DNA of 64,000 bases from Plantibacter elymi (nom. nud.) (GTDB taxonomy: Bacteria; Actinomycetota; Actinomycetes; Actinomycetales; Microbacteriaceae), in contig NZ_FXWJ01000001.1 of NCBI RefSeq assembly GCF_900177795.1, forward strand, positions 806,001-870,000, in the 5' to 3' direction. Shown here piece by piece: positions 56,338 to 64,000 of the stretch. The position numbers and the translations under genes were made by a program. The first letter of the stretch is position 1, and each line of letters starts with the position of its first letter. The notes beneath the pieces are model-generated. The model saw only the letters and a list, made by a program, of their open reading frames with translations. It was not told the origin of the DNA and did no database searches.

Positions 56338-56931
56338 TCACATGCGGGTCGCGAGGATCGCTCCGTGCGGTCGCTGATCGAGGCTCGTCCTCGTGTGCGT
56401 CTCGGTGACCTCGAACCCCGCCCGGCGCACGTGCTCGGCCAGCTCCGTGATCGGCCAGCGATAGGCCGTCACCACGGCATGGTCGAACGGCTCGACCGAT
56501 TGCCCCTCGAAGCAGCCGATCAGGAGTTCGCCACCCGGCCGGAGCACGCGAGCGAATTCGGCGAGTGAGGCGTCGATCGTGTCGGGACGGTGGTGGATCA
56601 GCGAGTACCAGGCGAGGACGCCGCCCACAGAGCCGGTCTCCGCGTCGAGGGTGTCGAGGCTGCCGAGATCGAACCGGGTTTCCGGGTGCTCGGCGCGGGC
56701 ATGCGCGATGAACTCGGGGACCAGGTCGACGCCACGGATGTCGAGCCCGCGCGAGGCGAGGTACGCCGTCCAATGTCCCGGGCCGCAGCCGGCGTCCAGC
56801 GCGGGACCGGCGATCCGGTCGGCCCAGGAGGACACGAGTTGCCGGTCCGACGGGTGAACCGAAGCCATCGTGCCTAGCAGCTTCGCGTACTCGGTGGACC
56901 GTCGGGCGTAGGCGTCTCGAACGGTGCTCAT
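56338..56931 (-). CDS. Class I SAM-dependent methyltransferase
   Basis: The 197-residue protein has motif I ALDAGCGPGHWTAYLASRGLDIRGVDLVPEFIAHAR near 52-87, an Asp-containing loop FDLGSLDTLD, then VLRPGGELLIGCF near 140-152: the class I methyltransferase order. ATG 56931 with GGTGAGAGC upstream. Follows the MFS gene by 26 bases. Its substrate is unknown; near a drug monooxygenase it may modify a small molecule. Confidence 0.9.
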   Translation of the reverse strand: MSTVRDAYARRSTEYAKLLGTMASVHPSDRQLVSSWADRIAGPALDAGCGPGHWTAYLASRGLDIRGVDLVPEFIAHARAEHPETRFDLGSLDTLDAETGSVGGVLAWYSLIHHRPDTIDASLAEFARVLRPGGELLIGCFEGQSVEPFDHAVVTAYRWPITELAEHVRRAGFEVTETHTRTSLDQRPHGAILATRM

Positions 56932-56957
56932 GCTCTCACCGTACCGATGGGCCCCGA

Positions 56958-58193
56958 TCACGCCTGCGGTGAGTCGTCCCCGGTGGACGACTCACCCGGC
57001 GTGAGCCTGGCGAGGGCCGCCGCGACGAGGACGACGACGGCTGCCGCCGCGCAGATACCGACGACCGCGGTGGGCGCACCGGCAGCTTGGATGAGGACGC
57101 CGGCGATCGCACTGCCCGCTGCCGCACCGATGTTGTGTCCCGTGTTCACCCAGGTCGTCGCGGCGTTCTGCTGGTACCGCCCACCGGCTGCGTGCGCGGC
57201 GACGTAGGAGACGATCATGATCGGCGAGAAGAACAGCCCGGCGACCGCGAGGACGACGCTGACGGCGAGGAAGCCGGTCACCGCGGCGATGAGCGATGCC
57301 GAGACGAGGAGTGCCCCCGCGAGTGCGACCAGCTGGCGGACGGCCGACCCCGGGACCGAGAGCGCCCCGTAGAGCAGCCCGCCGAGGGCACTCCCGCCGG
57401 CGAAGAGTCCGAGGGCGATGCCCGCGGCAGCTGCACCACCGTGTTCCGCGAGCACGACCGGTACGGCGACACTGATCGTGCCCGAGACCGTCCCGGCGAC
57501 CAGCACCGGCAGGAGGATGGCGATGAAGCGGGCGTCGAGCAGGAGTGACCGTCCACGGTCGTGCCGAGGGACGCTGCGATCCTGCGGGGCCATGCTGCCG
57601 ACGGTCGACGTGCTCACGAAGAGGAGTCCGCCGATGAGGACGAACCCGGCGGGCACGAGGAGCGCCGTCCCCGGGGCGATGACGGCGAGGGCCAGCCCCG
57701 CCGCCGCGGGTCCCGCGAGGTAGAGGAGCTCCTCGATGACCGCATCCAGGCTGAGTGCCTTGCGCAGGAGTTCACCGTCTGGCGTGAGCCGACCCCAGGC
57801 GACACGCATCGTCGGGCCGAGCGGCGGAGCGAACGCGCCGGCGAGTCCTGCGAGCGTGATCAACAGCGCCCCGGGAGCGGCGGTGAGGGACGCGACGGCC
57901 AGGCCCGCGATGGCGCCACCGAAGACGAGGATCAGGATGGCCAGGACGCGACGCGCGCCGTGGCGGTCGATGAACCAGGCCCGAAGCGGTGCGAGGAGGC
58001 TCGCCGTGGCGCCGTAGACGGCCACCGCGCCACCGGCGAGGGCGATCGAACCGGTCGCTTCGGAGACCGCGTAGAGCAGGGGGAGCAGTACCAGCGCGTA
58101 GGCGGATCTGCCGACGAGAGCGGACCCGAAGGTCAACGGGACATGGGGAAGTGCGAGCACGTCGAGATAACGCGCTGTCCGGGTGGACGGCAT
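56958..58193 (-). CDS. MFS transporter (drug/sugar exporter type)
   Basis: The 411-residue protein has about twelve membrane helices with a central loop (SMAPQDRSVPRHDRGRS), the MFS layout; the motif A-like loop RAWFIDRHGARRVLAILILVFG follows helix 2. Many Gly/Ala-rich helices as in efflux members of actinobacteria. GGAG lies ten bases before ATG 58193. Same strand, immediately upstream of the methyltransferase and, further, of the rifampicin monooxygenase; a role in export of toxic compounds is possible but unproved. Confidence 0.88.
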   Translation of the reverse strand: MPSTRTARYLDVLALPHVPLTFGSALVGRSAYALVLLPLLYAVSEATGSIALAGGAVAVYGATASLLAPLRAWFIDRHGARRVLAILILVFGGAIAGLAVASLTAAPGALLITLAGLAGAFAPPLGPTMRVAWGRLTPDGELLRKALSLDAVIEELLYLAGPAAAGLALAVIAPGTALLVPAGFVLIGGLLFVSTSTVGSMAPQDRSVPRHDRGRSLLLDARFIAILLPVLVAGTVSGTISVAVPVVLAEHGGAAAAGIALGLFAGGSALGGLLYGALSVPGSAVRQLVALAGALLVSASLIAAVTGFLAVSVVLAVAGLFFSPIMIVSYVAAHAAGGRYQQNAATTWVNTGHNIGAAAGSAIAGVLIQAAGAPTAVVGICAAAAVVVLVAAALARLTPGESSTGDDSPQA

Positions 58194-58345
58194 GAGAAGA
58201 ACTCCAGTGAAACGGGCGCGCTCGACGGCGCGCGGGGTGATCAGGATCGGGACGAGCGTCGGAGACGACGCGCGGGCCGATCAATCACGAACTGGAGACA
58301 TGTCGGGCAGCCTACCGGCAACGACGAGCGTCGCGCTGCCGTCCG

Positions 58346-59743
58346 CTACAGCGTCGTCAGGAACGCCCGGATGTCGTCCGCGAGGAGCTCGGGCTCCTCG
58401 TGCGGTGCGAAATGGCCGCCTCGGGGCATGGTCGTGAACCGTCGCACGTCGTAGTTCCGCTCTGCCCAGCTGCGAGGCGGGCTCGCGAGGTCGTGCGGGA
58501 AGAGCGCGACCGCGGTCGGCACCTCGACCCGGTCGACACGCGTCGTTATCCCGGTCGCGGACTCGTAGTACGGGCGGAGCGAGGTTCCGATCGCGTTCGT
58601 GAACCAGTAGACGGAGGCGAGCGTCGCGAGGTAGTCGTCGCTGAACCGGGACGAGACGTCGCCGCCGCAATCGCTCCAGGCCCGATGCTTCTCGAGGATC
58701 CACGAGAGTAGGCCGACGGGGGAGTCGGACAGCGCTGGAGCGAGCGTGAGCGGACGCGTGTGGTGCTGATGCTCATACGCACCCTCCTCGGCGTCCCACG
58801 CATCGACCCGGGCGAGATGTGCCCGCTCCTCCTCGGTGAGCGTGTCGGCGTCGACCTCGCGCGGCGCGGCGACCGCGAGGACATGGATCCCGGCGACCGC
58901 CTCGGGATGCGCCTGCGCGAGCCGAGAGGTGACCCCGGCCCCGAGGTCGCCTCCGTGGGCGGCGTACCGGGCGAAGCCGAGGTGATCGTGCATGAGCGTG
59001 TGCCACAGCTCGTGCGTCTGGTCGCCGAAGGTCGGCCGTTGCGGCGAGAACGGCAGTCCGGGCAGCGCGGGCACGATGACGGTGACGGCGCTCGCCGGGT
59101 CCCCGCCGAAGCGGGACGGCGTCGCGAGGCGCCTGGCGAGTCCGACCAGTTCGAGGGCGGTGCTCGGCCATCCGTTCGTGAGGACGACGGGGATGCCGCC
59201 CGGGGCCTCGGCGTCGAACCGGAGGTAGGTGATGGCGGCCCCGCCGATCTCGGCCCGGTGCCACGGCAGTGCGTTGATGTCCCGCTGCTGTGCCGCCCAG
59301 TCGAAGTCGTCCGCCCAGTACGTGACGAGCCGCCGCAGCTCGTCCTGGTCGGTGCCGGCCTCCCAACCGGCGGTCGGCCACCGGTCAGGCCAGCGGGTGT
59401 CGTGGAGTCTGCGGCGGAGGTCGGCGAGGTCGTCCTCGCTGACGTCCATGACGGTCCGGCCTGCTGGCGACCGGGTCACCTGGTAGCGGCGTTCGATGCC
59501 CGCGGTCGCGCGTCCCCACGCGCTGGACGCGACGCGGGCCTGATGCGCCGCGAACGACTCGTCGTCCTCGAAGACCTCGGCGACGTCCCAGACGAGCGGG
59601 TCGTCCGTCAGCGTCACCTCGAACGACGCGCACCCCGGTTCGGCGCGGGTGAGCGCGACATGCTCCGGTAGATGGCTCTCGACGATCGCCGCGTCGGTCG
59701 GTGTCGCGCAGATCAACTGGCCGGTCAGGTGCACGGTGGTCAT
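58346..59743 (-). CDS. Fusion: ABM (antibiotic biosynthesis monooxygenase) domain plus epoxide hydrolase
   Basis: The 465-residue protein joins two domains. Residues about 1-95 are an ABM ferredoxin-like fold (VHLTGQLICATPTDAAIVESHLPEHVALTRAEPGCASFEVT). From about residue 98 it is an epoxide hydrolase: the EHN N-terminal domain (DLADLRRRLHDTRWPDRW...WRAQQRDINALPWHRAEIGG) and an alpha/beta hydrolase with nucleophile D266 in HGGDLGAG and H444 in GGHFAPHEEP. Epoxide hydrolases normally lack the first domain. ATG 59743 has GGTGAGA upstream. The stop of the DUF418 gene is four bases upstream, so one transcript. Confidence 0.88.
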   Translation of the reverse strand: MTTVHLTGQLICATPTDAAIVESHLPEHVALTRAEPGCASFEVTLTDDPLVWDVAEVFEDDESFAAHQARVASSAWGRATAGIERRYQVTRSPAGRTVMDVSEDDLADLRRRLHDTRWPDRWPTAGWEAGTDQDELRRLVTYWADDFDWAAQQRDINALPWHRAEIGGAAITYLRFDAEAPGGIPVVLTNGWPSTALELVGLARRLATPSRFGGDPASAVTVIVPALPGLPFSPQRPTFGDQTHELWHTLMHDHLGFARYAAHGGDLGAGVTSRLAQAHPEAVAGIHVLAVAAPREVDADTLTEEERAHLARVDAWDAEEGAYEHQHHTRPLTLAPALSDSPVGLLSWILEKHRAWSDCGGDVSSRFSDDYLATLASVYWFTNAIGTSLRPYYESATGITTRVDRVEVPTAVALFPHDLASPPRSWAERNYDVRRFTTMPRGGHFAPHEEPELLADDIRAFLTTL

Positions 59744-59747
59744 GGTC

Positions 59748-60944
59748 TCACCGTAGCGAGGGTCGGCCCTCCGGCTGCTTCGTCCCGAGCTCCGCACCGC
59801 GTTTCCAGAGCCATTCGACGGGGCCGAGTGCGAACCGCCGGAGCCAGAGGTGGGCGAAGCCGGTCACGAGCGCGGCGATGACGACGAACGCGGCGACGGT
59901 GACCGGGACACGCCACGGAGCGGTGAGTTCGGCGAGGCCGAAGCCCCAGCCGTAGAAGATCGCGCCGCCGAGGAGGTTCTGGAGCAGGTACGCGCTCAAG
60001 GCGACCTTCCCGAGTTCGCGGAGGCGTGAGGCGATCCAGCCGTCGGTGCCGAAGCGGCGACAGAGCTCGACGGTGGCGCCGAGGATGCCGAGTGCCACGA
60101 GGGGCGCGGCCAGGTAGCGTTCGGCGAGGAGCCCTGCGGTGCCGCCCCAGATCCCGAGGGCGAGGTCGACCGGGAGCGCGCAGGCCCCGATGATCATCAG
60201 GCGGCGTCGGAGTCGACCGCCGGTCTCCCCGAAGACCCCGGCCTGGAAGAGGTGTGCGCCGGCGAGGAACATCGCGAGCGTGAGGAATCCGATCAGCACG
60301 GGCTCCGCGCGGAAGACCCCCACGTTGTCGAGCCGGAAGATCGCCAGGCCGAGGAACGTTTCAGTGGCGTAGGGGCTCGGTCCGGCGGGGAGCGGGAGGT
60401 CGCCCGACATCGCCGGCGTCGTGGCGATGAACGCGACGATCGTGCTGATGAGGAGGACGTGCAGCGCGCCGAAGACGGCGATCATGGCGCGCTGGGCGCG
60501 GGGCCTGGTGAGCAGGAGCCAGGCGACGATGGCGCCGGTGACCGCATAGCCCATGAGGACGTCGAACTCTGCGATGAGGACGTAGTTCACGGCACCGTCG
60601 ATGAGGAGCAGGGTGGTGCGCCACAGGTACCGGCCCGGCCAGCGCTGCTCGCGTCGGCGTGCGGTGGCGTGCTGGATCGCGAGTCCCGCGCCGAACATCA
60701 GGGTCAGGAGGGCGAGGAACTTGCCCTGCGTGAGTGCCATGAGGGCGAGCTGGATCGTGCCCGCCGCGGGGCCGGTCTCCGGCGTCACCGGGGCCGAGAG
60801 CATCCCGAGCAGGCCCCAGGGGTGCGAGAACACCCAGATGTTCGTGCCGAGCGTGCCGAGGATCGCGAGTCCGCGGACCACGTCGAGTGCGGCGATGCGT
60901 CGGGAGGTCGGCGGCGATGGCGGCAATACGCTCGTATTGGTCAT
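59748..60944 (-). CDS. DUF418 domain multi-helix membrane protein
   Basis: The 398-residue protein has the acyltransferase-like DUF418 layout of about ten helices: RRIAALDVVRGLAILGTLGTNIWVFSHP near 16-43, FLALLTLMFGAGLAIQHATARRREQRWPGRYLWRTTLLLIDGAVNYVL, and the C-terminal LRELGKVALSAYLLQNLLGGAIFYGWGFGL...PVEWLWKRGAELG. Function unknown, perhaps acyl transfer to a cell-surface molecule. A TetR operator-like palindrome lies within codons 2-7, which is unusual. Operon with the epoxide hydrolase downstream and divergent from a TetR gene. Confidence 0.88.
   Translation of the reverse strand: MTNTSVLPPSPPTSRRIAALDVVRGLAILGTLGTNIWVFSHPWGLLGMLSAPVTPETGPAAGTIQLALMALTQGKFLALLTLMFGAGLAIQHATARRREQRWPGRYLWRTTLLLIDGAVNYVLIAEFDVLMGYAVTGAIVAWLLLTRPRAQRAMIAVFGALHVLLISTIVAFIATTPAMSGDLPLPAGPSPYATETFLGLAIFRLDNVGVFRAEPVLIGFLTLAMFLAGAHLFQAGVFGETGGRLRRRLMIIGACALPVDLALGIWGGTAGLLAERYLAAPLVALGILGATVELCRRFGTDGWIASRLRELGKVALSAYLLQNLLGGAIFYGWGFGLAELTAPWRVPVTVAAFVVIAALVTGFAHLWLRRFALGPVEWLWKRGAELGTKQPEGRPSLR
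60924..60939. promoter_or_regulatory. TetR operator palindrome inside the DUF418 coding start
   Basis: CAATACG (60924-60930) and CGTATTG (60933-60939) are perfect 7-base arms around CT, an A/T-containing island. The site lies within the first codons of DUF418 (start 60944) and 33 bases upstream of the divergent TetR start (60973). Confidence 0.8.
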
Positions 60945-60972
60945 GTGAAGACCGTACCCTGTCCAGTGGGCG

Positions 60973-61569
60973 ATGGCGAAAGCGGAGGCGATGACCGAGC
61001 AGGACACGAACAGGGATCGGATCCTCGATGCACTGCTGCGGATCATGGCGTCGCGCGGAGCCGATGCGCTGACGATCCGCACGGTCGCGAGCGAGGCCGG
61101 TGTCTCCGTCGGCGCGGTCCAGCATCACTTCCCGACGAAGGACCGGCTGGTCGTCGCGGCGATGACCGAGGTCAACGAGCGGTTCCGTCGGCGTGTGGCA
61201 GCGCGGCTCGGGGCTGTGGCGTCCGAGGAGGAGCGACTTCGGATCTTCTGTCGTGAGATCGCCTGCATCGAGGGTGATGACCTGACCGATGGGATCGTCT
61301 GGGTCGCCTTCGCCGCGCGGGCGAGCACGGAGACCGAGGTGCGAGCGATCCACGCCGCTGACTGGGCCCGCACCGAGGAGGTCCTCCTGCGGCTGCTCGT
61401 CGCCGCGTTCCCTGATGACGGCCTGGCCGCGGACGATGCGGCGCTCCTGCTCGCGGTGCTCGACGGCATCGCGGTCGCGCGAGCAGCGGAGCAGTCCGAG
61501 CGGATGACGCCGGAGCGCGCCGAACGCCTGATCGACGCGACGCTGCGGAGCCTGCGCCGCGCGTGCTGA
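60973..61569 (+). CDS. TetR/AcrR-family regulator
   Basis: The 198-residue protein begins with the TetR domain DRILDALLRIMASRGADALTIRTVASEAGVSVGAVQHHFPTKDRLVVAAMTEVNERF and the BetI/TetR-type C-terminal domain LLAVLDGIAVARAAEQSERMTPERAERLIDATL. It is divergent from the DUF418-epoxide hydrolase operon, with an operator palindrome at 60924-60939. ATG 60973 is kept; ATG 60991 follows GGAGG more closely and may be the true start. Likely represses its neighbours. Confidence 0.88.
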   Translation: MAKAEAMTEQDTNRDRILDALLRIMASRGADALTIRTVASEAGVSVGAVQHHFPTKDRLVVAAMTEVNERFRRRVAARLGAVASEEERLRIFCREIACIEGDDLTDGIVWVAFAARASTETEVRAIHAADWARTEEVLLRLLVAAFPDDGLAADDAALLLAVLDGIAVARAAEQSERMTPERAERLIDATLRSLRRAC

Positions 61570-61585
61570 ACGGCGCGGGTCCGGC

Positions 61586-62749
61586 TCAGTCGACGTCCAG
61601 TTCGAGCTCGACGAGGTAGCCGACGAGTCGGAGTTCGACCTCGCTCGTCGCCGTGTCGAGTTCTCGGACCTCGACCGCCGCTTGAGCCGCTGCTCGGACG
61701 TCGGCGTTCTCGAATTCCGATTCCGGCGGGATCCGTGGCGCGAGGCTCACGACCGGGAGTCCGGGGACCGGTTCGTGATGCGTGACGTACTCGGAAGGGC
61801 GCGAGCCAATGAACACGCCGCTCCCCGGCGGGCCGACGGGGCGCAGTGCGGCCCGGGCGGCTCCTTGCGGTAACAGGGGACGTTTCGTGCGCACCAAGCG
61901 GGACGGCATCGACACCCTCGACAGCTTCGCCAGCCTGCCCGTCAGCCGCTCCGGTGCGGCGTCCTCCTCGTGGTGCATCTCGACACCGTCGATCCGCGCC
62001 GTCAGATCCGCACCGATCGCCTCGGTCAGCCAGGTCCGCTGTCCATCGTCGACGGGCCAGACTGAGAGGGTCACCCGTTGGCCGGGTTCCAATGGCCCGC
62101 CGCAACAGTCCCACTCCCAGGGGCTGAGCCAGAGCATCCGCCGGGTCATCCGTGCCGACTCGGGGTTGGTGGTTCGCAGGCGCGAGACCAGCTCGGTCGT
62201 TGGTGCGGTCAGGACGCGGAGGGCGATCGCGTCGCCGGGCATCGGTACACGGCCGAGCTCGCTGAGTCCCCAGCTGCGGTACATCGCTGCCGCCTCGGTC
62301 GCGCGCTCGTAGACGCCGATGACCGTCTGCGTCTCGGAGCGGTCCTGCAGGACGGCGGCCAGGCAGCCGCGGGCGATCCCACGTCCGCGCTGATCCTCCG
62401 CGACGGCGAGTTCGTGGACGACGACGGCCTCCACCGGATGCGCGAGGGCGGCCGCAGCCGTGCTGCTGGAGTCGGCCAGTTGCGCCAGGATGCCGAGCCA
62501 GGCCGGGTCGGCGTCGAGGCCGTGGGCGAGCGCGAAGCCCACGATCCGGCCGTCGACCGTGGCGATGACGAGGCGTCCGCCGCGGTGGCCGAGATGCTCC
62601 GGGCCCCACTGCCGGATGGTCGCGAGGTCGATCGCATCCTCGTTGTACGGCTCGGCGGTGAACGCCGCGACGAACAGCTGCGTGACCTCACCCCACACGT
62701 CGTCGGGTGCGGATCCGGTGAACGAGGTGTAGCCGACCGGGCTCATCAT
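61586..62749 (-). CDS. GNAT acetyltransferase fused to a DUF6578-like domain
   Basis: The 387-residue protein has an N-terminal GNAT domain (residues about 1-190): RLVIATVDGRIVGFALAHGLD, then VVHELAVAEDQRGRGIARGCLAAVLQDR with the acetyl-CoA Q/RxxGxG/A motif, and YRSWGLSELGRVPMPGDAIALRVL. From about 200 a second domain starts ARMTRRMLWLSPWEWDCCGGPLEPGQRVTLSVWPVDDG, the DUF6578 pattern. The C-terminus is a long Glu/Val-rich region. Fusion seems intact in one frame. Substrate unknown; convergent with TetR. Confidence 0.85.
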   Translation of the reverse strand: MMSPVGYTSFTGSAPDDVWGEVTQLFVAAFTAEPYNEDAIDLATIRQWGPEHLGHRGGRLVIATVDGRIVGFALAHGLDADPAWLGILAQLADSSSTAAAALAHPVEAVVVHELAVAEDQRGRGIARGCLAAVLQDRSETQTVIGVYERATEAAAMYRSWGLSELGRVPMPGDAIALRVLTAPTTELVSRLRTTNPESARMTRRMLWLSPWEWDCCGGPLEPGQRVTLSVWPVDDGQRTWLTEAIGADLTARIDGVEMHHEEDAAPERLTGRLAKLSRVSMPSRLVRTKRPLLPQGAARAALRPVGPPGSGVFIGSRPSEYVTHHEPVPGLPVVSLAPRIPPESEFENADVRAAAQAAVEVRELDTATSEVELRLVGYLVELELDVD

Positions 62750-62779
62750 CCAGCCAGCATAGGGAAGTGGCGCGACCGG

Positions 62780-62847
62780 CTCAGTTCATTCGCCCATGTT
62801 TGGGCGAGCGGACACTGCGTGGCCCAAGAATGGGCGAACGAACTGAG
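62780..62847. terminator. Long stem-loop with alternative hairpins
   Basis: CTCAGTTCATTCGCCCAT (62780-62797) pairs with ATGGGCGAACGAACTGAG (62830-62847), 17 of 18 bases, loop 32. The arms can instead form two local hairpins: TCGCCCA/TGGGCGA (62790-62807) and GCCCA/TGGGC (62822-62835). It lies between two minus-strand genes, just past the dioxygenase stop at 62850. Confidence 0.8.
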
Positions 62848-62849
62848 GC

Positions 62850-63989
62850 CTAGAGCGTGTTGCCGAGCTTGAAGCCCTGGGCCTCGTCGCCCTTGCGGGT
62901 GTAGGAGAAGCCGTCGGCACCGATCGTGACCTCGAGTTCGGAGTCGTCGGTCCGGGAGACGACCGGCTTCGGCTCGCCGTCGAGGTCGAGCACGAGCGAC
63001 GCGTCCGTGTACCAACTCGGCACGACGGCGTTGCCCCACCAGTCGCGCCGCTGGTTGTCGTGCACGTCCCACGTGACCACCGGGTTGTCGGGGTCGCCCG
63101 TGTAGTAGTCCTGGGTGTAGATCTCGATCCGGTGGCCGTCGGGGTCACGGATGTACAGGTAGAACGCGTTCGAGACGCCGTGCCGGCCGGGGCCGCGCTC
63201 GATGACGTCCGACATCCGAAGCGCGCCGAGCTTGTCGCAGATCGCGATGATGTTGTGCTTCTCATGCGTCGCGAACGCCACGTGGTGCATGCGTGGTCCG
63301 TCACCACCCGTCATCGCGGTGTCGTGCACCGTCGGCTTCCGGCGCATCCAGGCCGCGTACGTCGTCCCGGCCTCGTCCTGGATGTCCTCCGTGACACGGA
63401 ACCCGAGGTCCTCCATGTACGCGACCGCCCGCGGCACGTCGGGCGTGACCTGGTTGAAGTGGTCGAGCCGCACGAGCGCGCCCGGTGTGTACAGGTCGTA
63501 GCGCCACGCCAACCGCTCGACGTGCTCCACGTCGTAGAAGAACTCGTAGGGGAACCCGAGCGGATCCTCGACGCGCACCGAGTCGCCGATGCCTTTCACA
63601 TACCCCTCGGCCCGACGCTCCACCCGGCACCCGAGCTCCGTGTAGAAGGCGACCGCGCGGTCGAGGTCCTCAGGACTCCGCACCCGGTAGCTGAACGCGG
63701 CGACCGCCGCCACCGGCCCCTGCCGCAGCACGAGGTTGTGGTGGATGAACTCCTCGAAGCTCCGCAGGTAGACGGTCGTCTCGTCCTCCTCCGTGACCAC
63801 GAGGTCGAGGACGTCGACGTAGAACTTCCGGCTCGCGGCGAGATCCGTGACGACGATCTCCATGTAGGCGCACCGGAGGATGTCCGGCGGGGTGGTGGCG
63901 GGCGTCGGAATGCGGTTCACGGGCACGGGGATCGGGTCGGTTGCGGTCACGACGGGCTCGGCCGACGACGGGGTGATGGGGTTCGACAT
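62850..63989 (-). CDS. hpaD: Homoprotocatechuate (3,4-dihydroxyphenylacetate) 2,3-dioxygenase, Fe/Mn extradiol type I
   Basis: The 379-residue enzyme matches the Brevibacterium fuscum HPCD pattern with a constant offset of 22 residues: metal ligands H177, H236 and E289 (HPCD H155, H214, E267), and active-site N179, H222, R265, Y279, R314 and R315 (HPCD N157, H200, R243, Y257, R292, R293) are all present. It cleaves the ring of homoprotocatechuate beside the hydroxyls. N-terminal tail of about 22 extra residues and a slightly shorter C-terminus. The start ATG 63989 is near the window edge; the rest of the catechol-acetate pathway would lie beyond. Preceded by a long stem-loop downstream. Confidence 0.95.
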   Translation of the reverse strand: MSNPITPSSAEPVVTATDPIPVPVNRIPTPATTPPDILRCAYMEIVVTDLAASRKFYVDVLDLVVTEEDETTVYLRSFEEFIHHNLVLRQGPVAAVAAFSYRVRSPEDLDRAVAFYTELGCRVERRAEGYVKGIGDSVRVEDPLGFPYEFFYDVEHVERLAWRYDLYTPGALVRLDHFNQVTPDVPRAVAYMEDLGFRVTEDIQDEAGTTYAAWMRRKPTVHDTAMTGGDGPRMHHVAFATHEKHNIIAICDKLGALRMSDVIERGPGRHGVSNAFYLYIRDPDGHRIEIYTQDYYTGDPDNPVVTWDVHDNQRRDWWGNAVVPSWYTDASLVLDLDGEPKPVVSRTDDSELEVTIGADGFSYTRKGDEAQGFKLGNTL

Positions 63990-64000
63990 GATCTGCGTCC

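Overview
The window is a 64 kb chromosomal stretch of a high-GC actinobacterium, most probably Microbacteriaceae. This rests on strong GC bias at third codon positions, many ATGA/GTGA start-stop overlaps, a DUF222/HNH (13E12-type) endonuclease, GAF-ANTAR regulators, a MerR/SoxR-type promoter, and five copies of a small protein family (DUF7882-like) that I associate with Microbacteriaceae. The genus cannot be fixed from the sequence. No rRNA, tRNA, CRISPR array, insertion sequence or prophage was seen. It reads as ordinary accessory chromosome made of small metabolic operons, several paired with a local regulator and a visible operator palindrome.

Layout. 1-2139: end of a siderophore/iron ABC importer (two FecCD permeases and the N-terminus of the ATPase) behind an IdeR/DtxR-type box. 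2309-4429: CoA-transferase plus MaoC hydratase. 4580-7028: TetR, PPOX flavoprotein and PDR-type reductase, with a tandem-repeat spacer that encodes a chain of overlapping micro-ORFs; a TetR palindrome separates this from a divergent SDR (7201-8205). 8466-11659: ROK regulator and a Gfo/Idh-ThuA sugar operon. 11762-14564: cluster of small lineage-type genes (three DUF7882-like, DUF7218/Rho_N, DUF2795, acidic proteins). 14743-22724: RibD-like reductase, two GAF-ANTAR regulators, an SDR/FAD-dehydrogenase/SRPBCC/DUF6328 operon, HIT protein, flavin reductase under a SoxR-like box, proline dehydrogenase.

22827-26347: small enzymes, then a dense array of GACAGGCTCAG-type palindromic repeats next to the HNH gene. 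26459-35010: TetR-controlled import and hydrolysis operon for a glycoside (family-5 binding protein, two ATPases, two permeases, cytoplasmic GH3 glucosidase). 35090-37130: a second small-gene module with two DUF7882-like genes and Dps, partly mirroring the first. 37236-45109: FUSC protein, GH15 enzyme, SMP-30 lactonase, two GSP39-like SDRs, and a YihY/DUF3618/holin-X membrane cluster.

45277-50858: an MhqO/MhqD-like quinone-detoxification pair behind a palindrome, an Lrp/DUF2000 pair, and a TetR-regulated zinc-free MDR oxidoreductase. 50884-63989: DUF2071, flavoprotein monooxygenases, a probable rifampicin monooxygenase preceded by a near-perfect rifamycin-associated element (RAE), MFS and methyltransferase genes, an ABM-epoxide hydrolase fusion, a DUF418 membrane protein with a TetR operator inside its first codons, a GNAT-DUF6578 protein, and a homoprotocatechuate 2,3-dioxygenase with every known active-site residue in place.

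The most unusual items are the RAE-rifampicin monooxygenase unit, the self-coupling 71-bp micro-ORF repeat, the duplicated DUF7882 modules, and a set of long intergenic stem-loops. All functions are inferred from family resemblance read by eye; nothing was searched.
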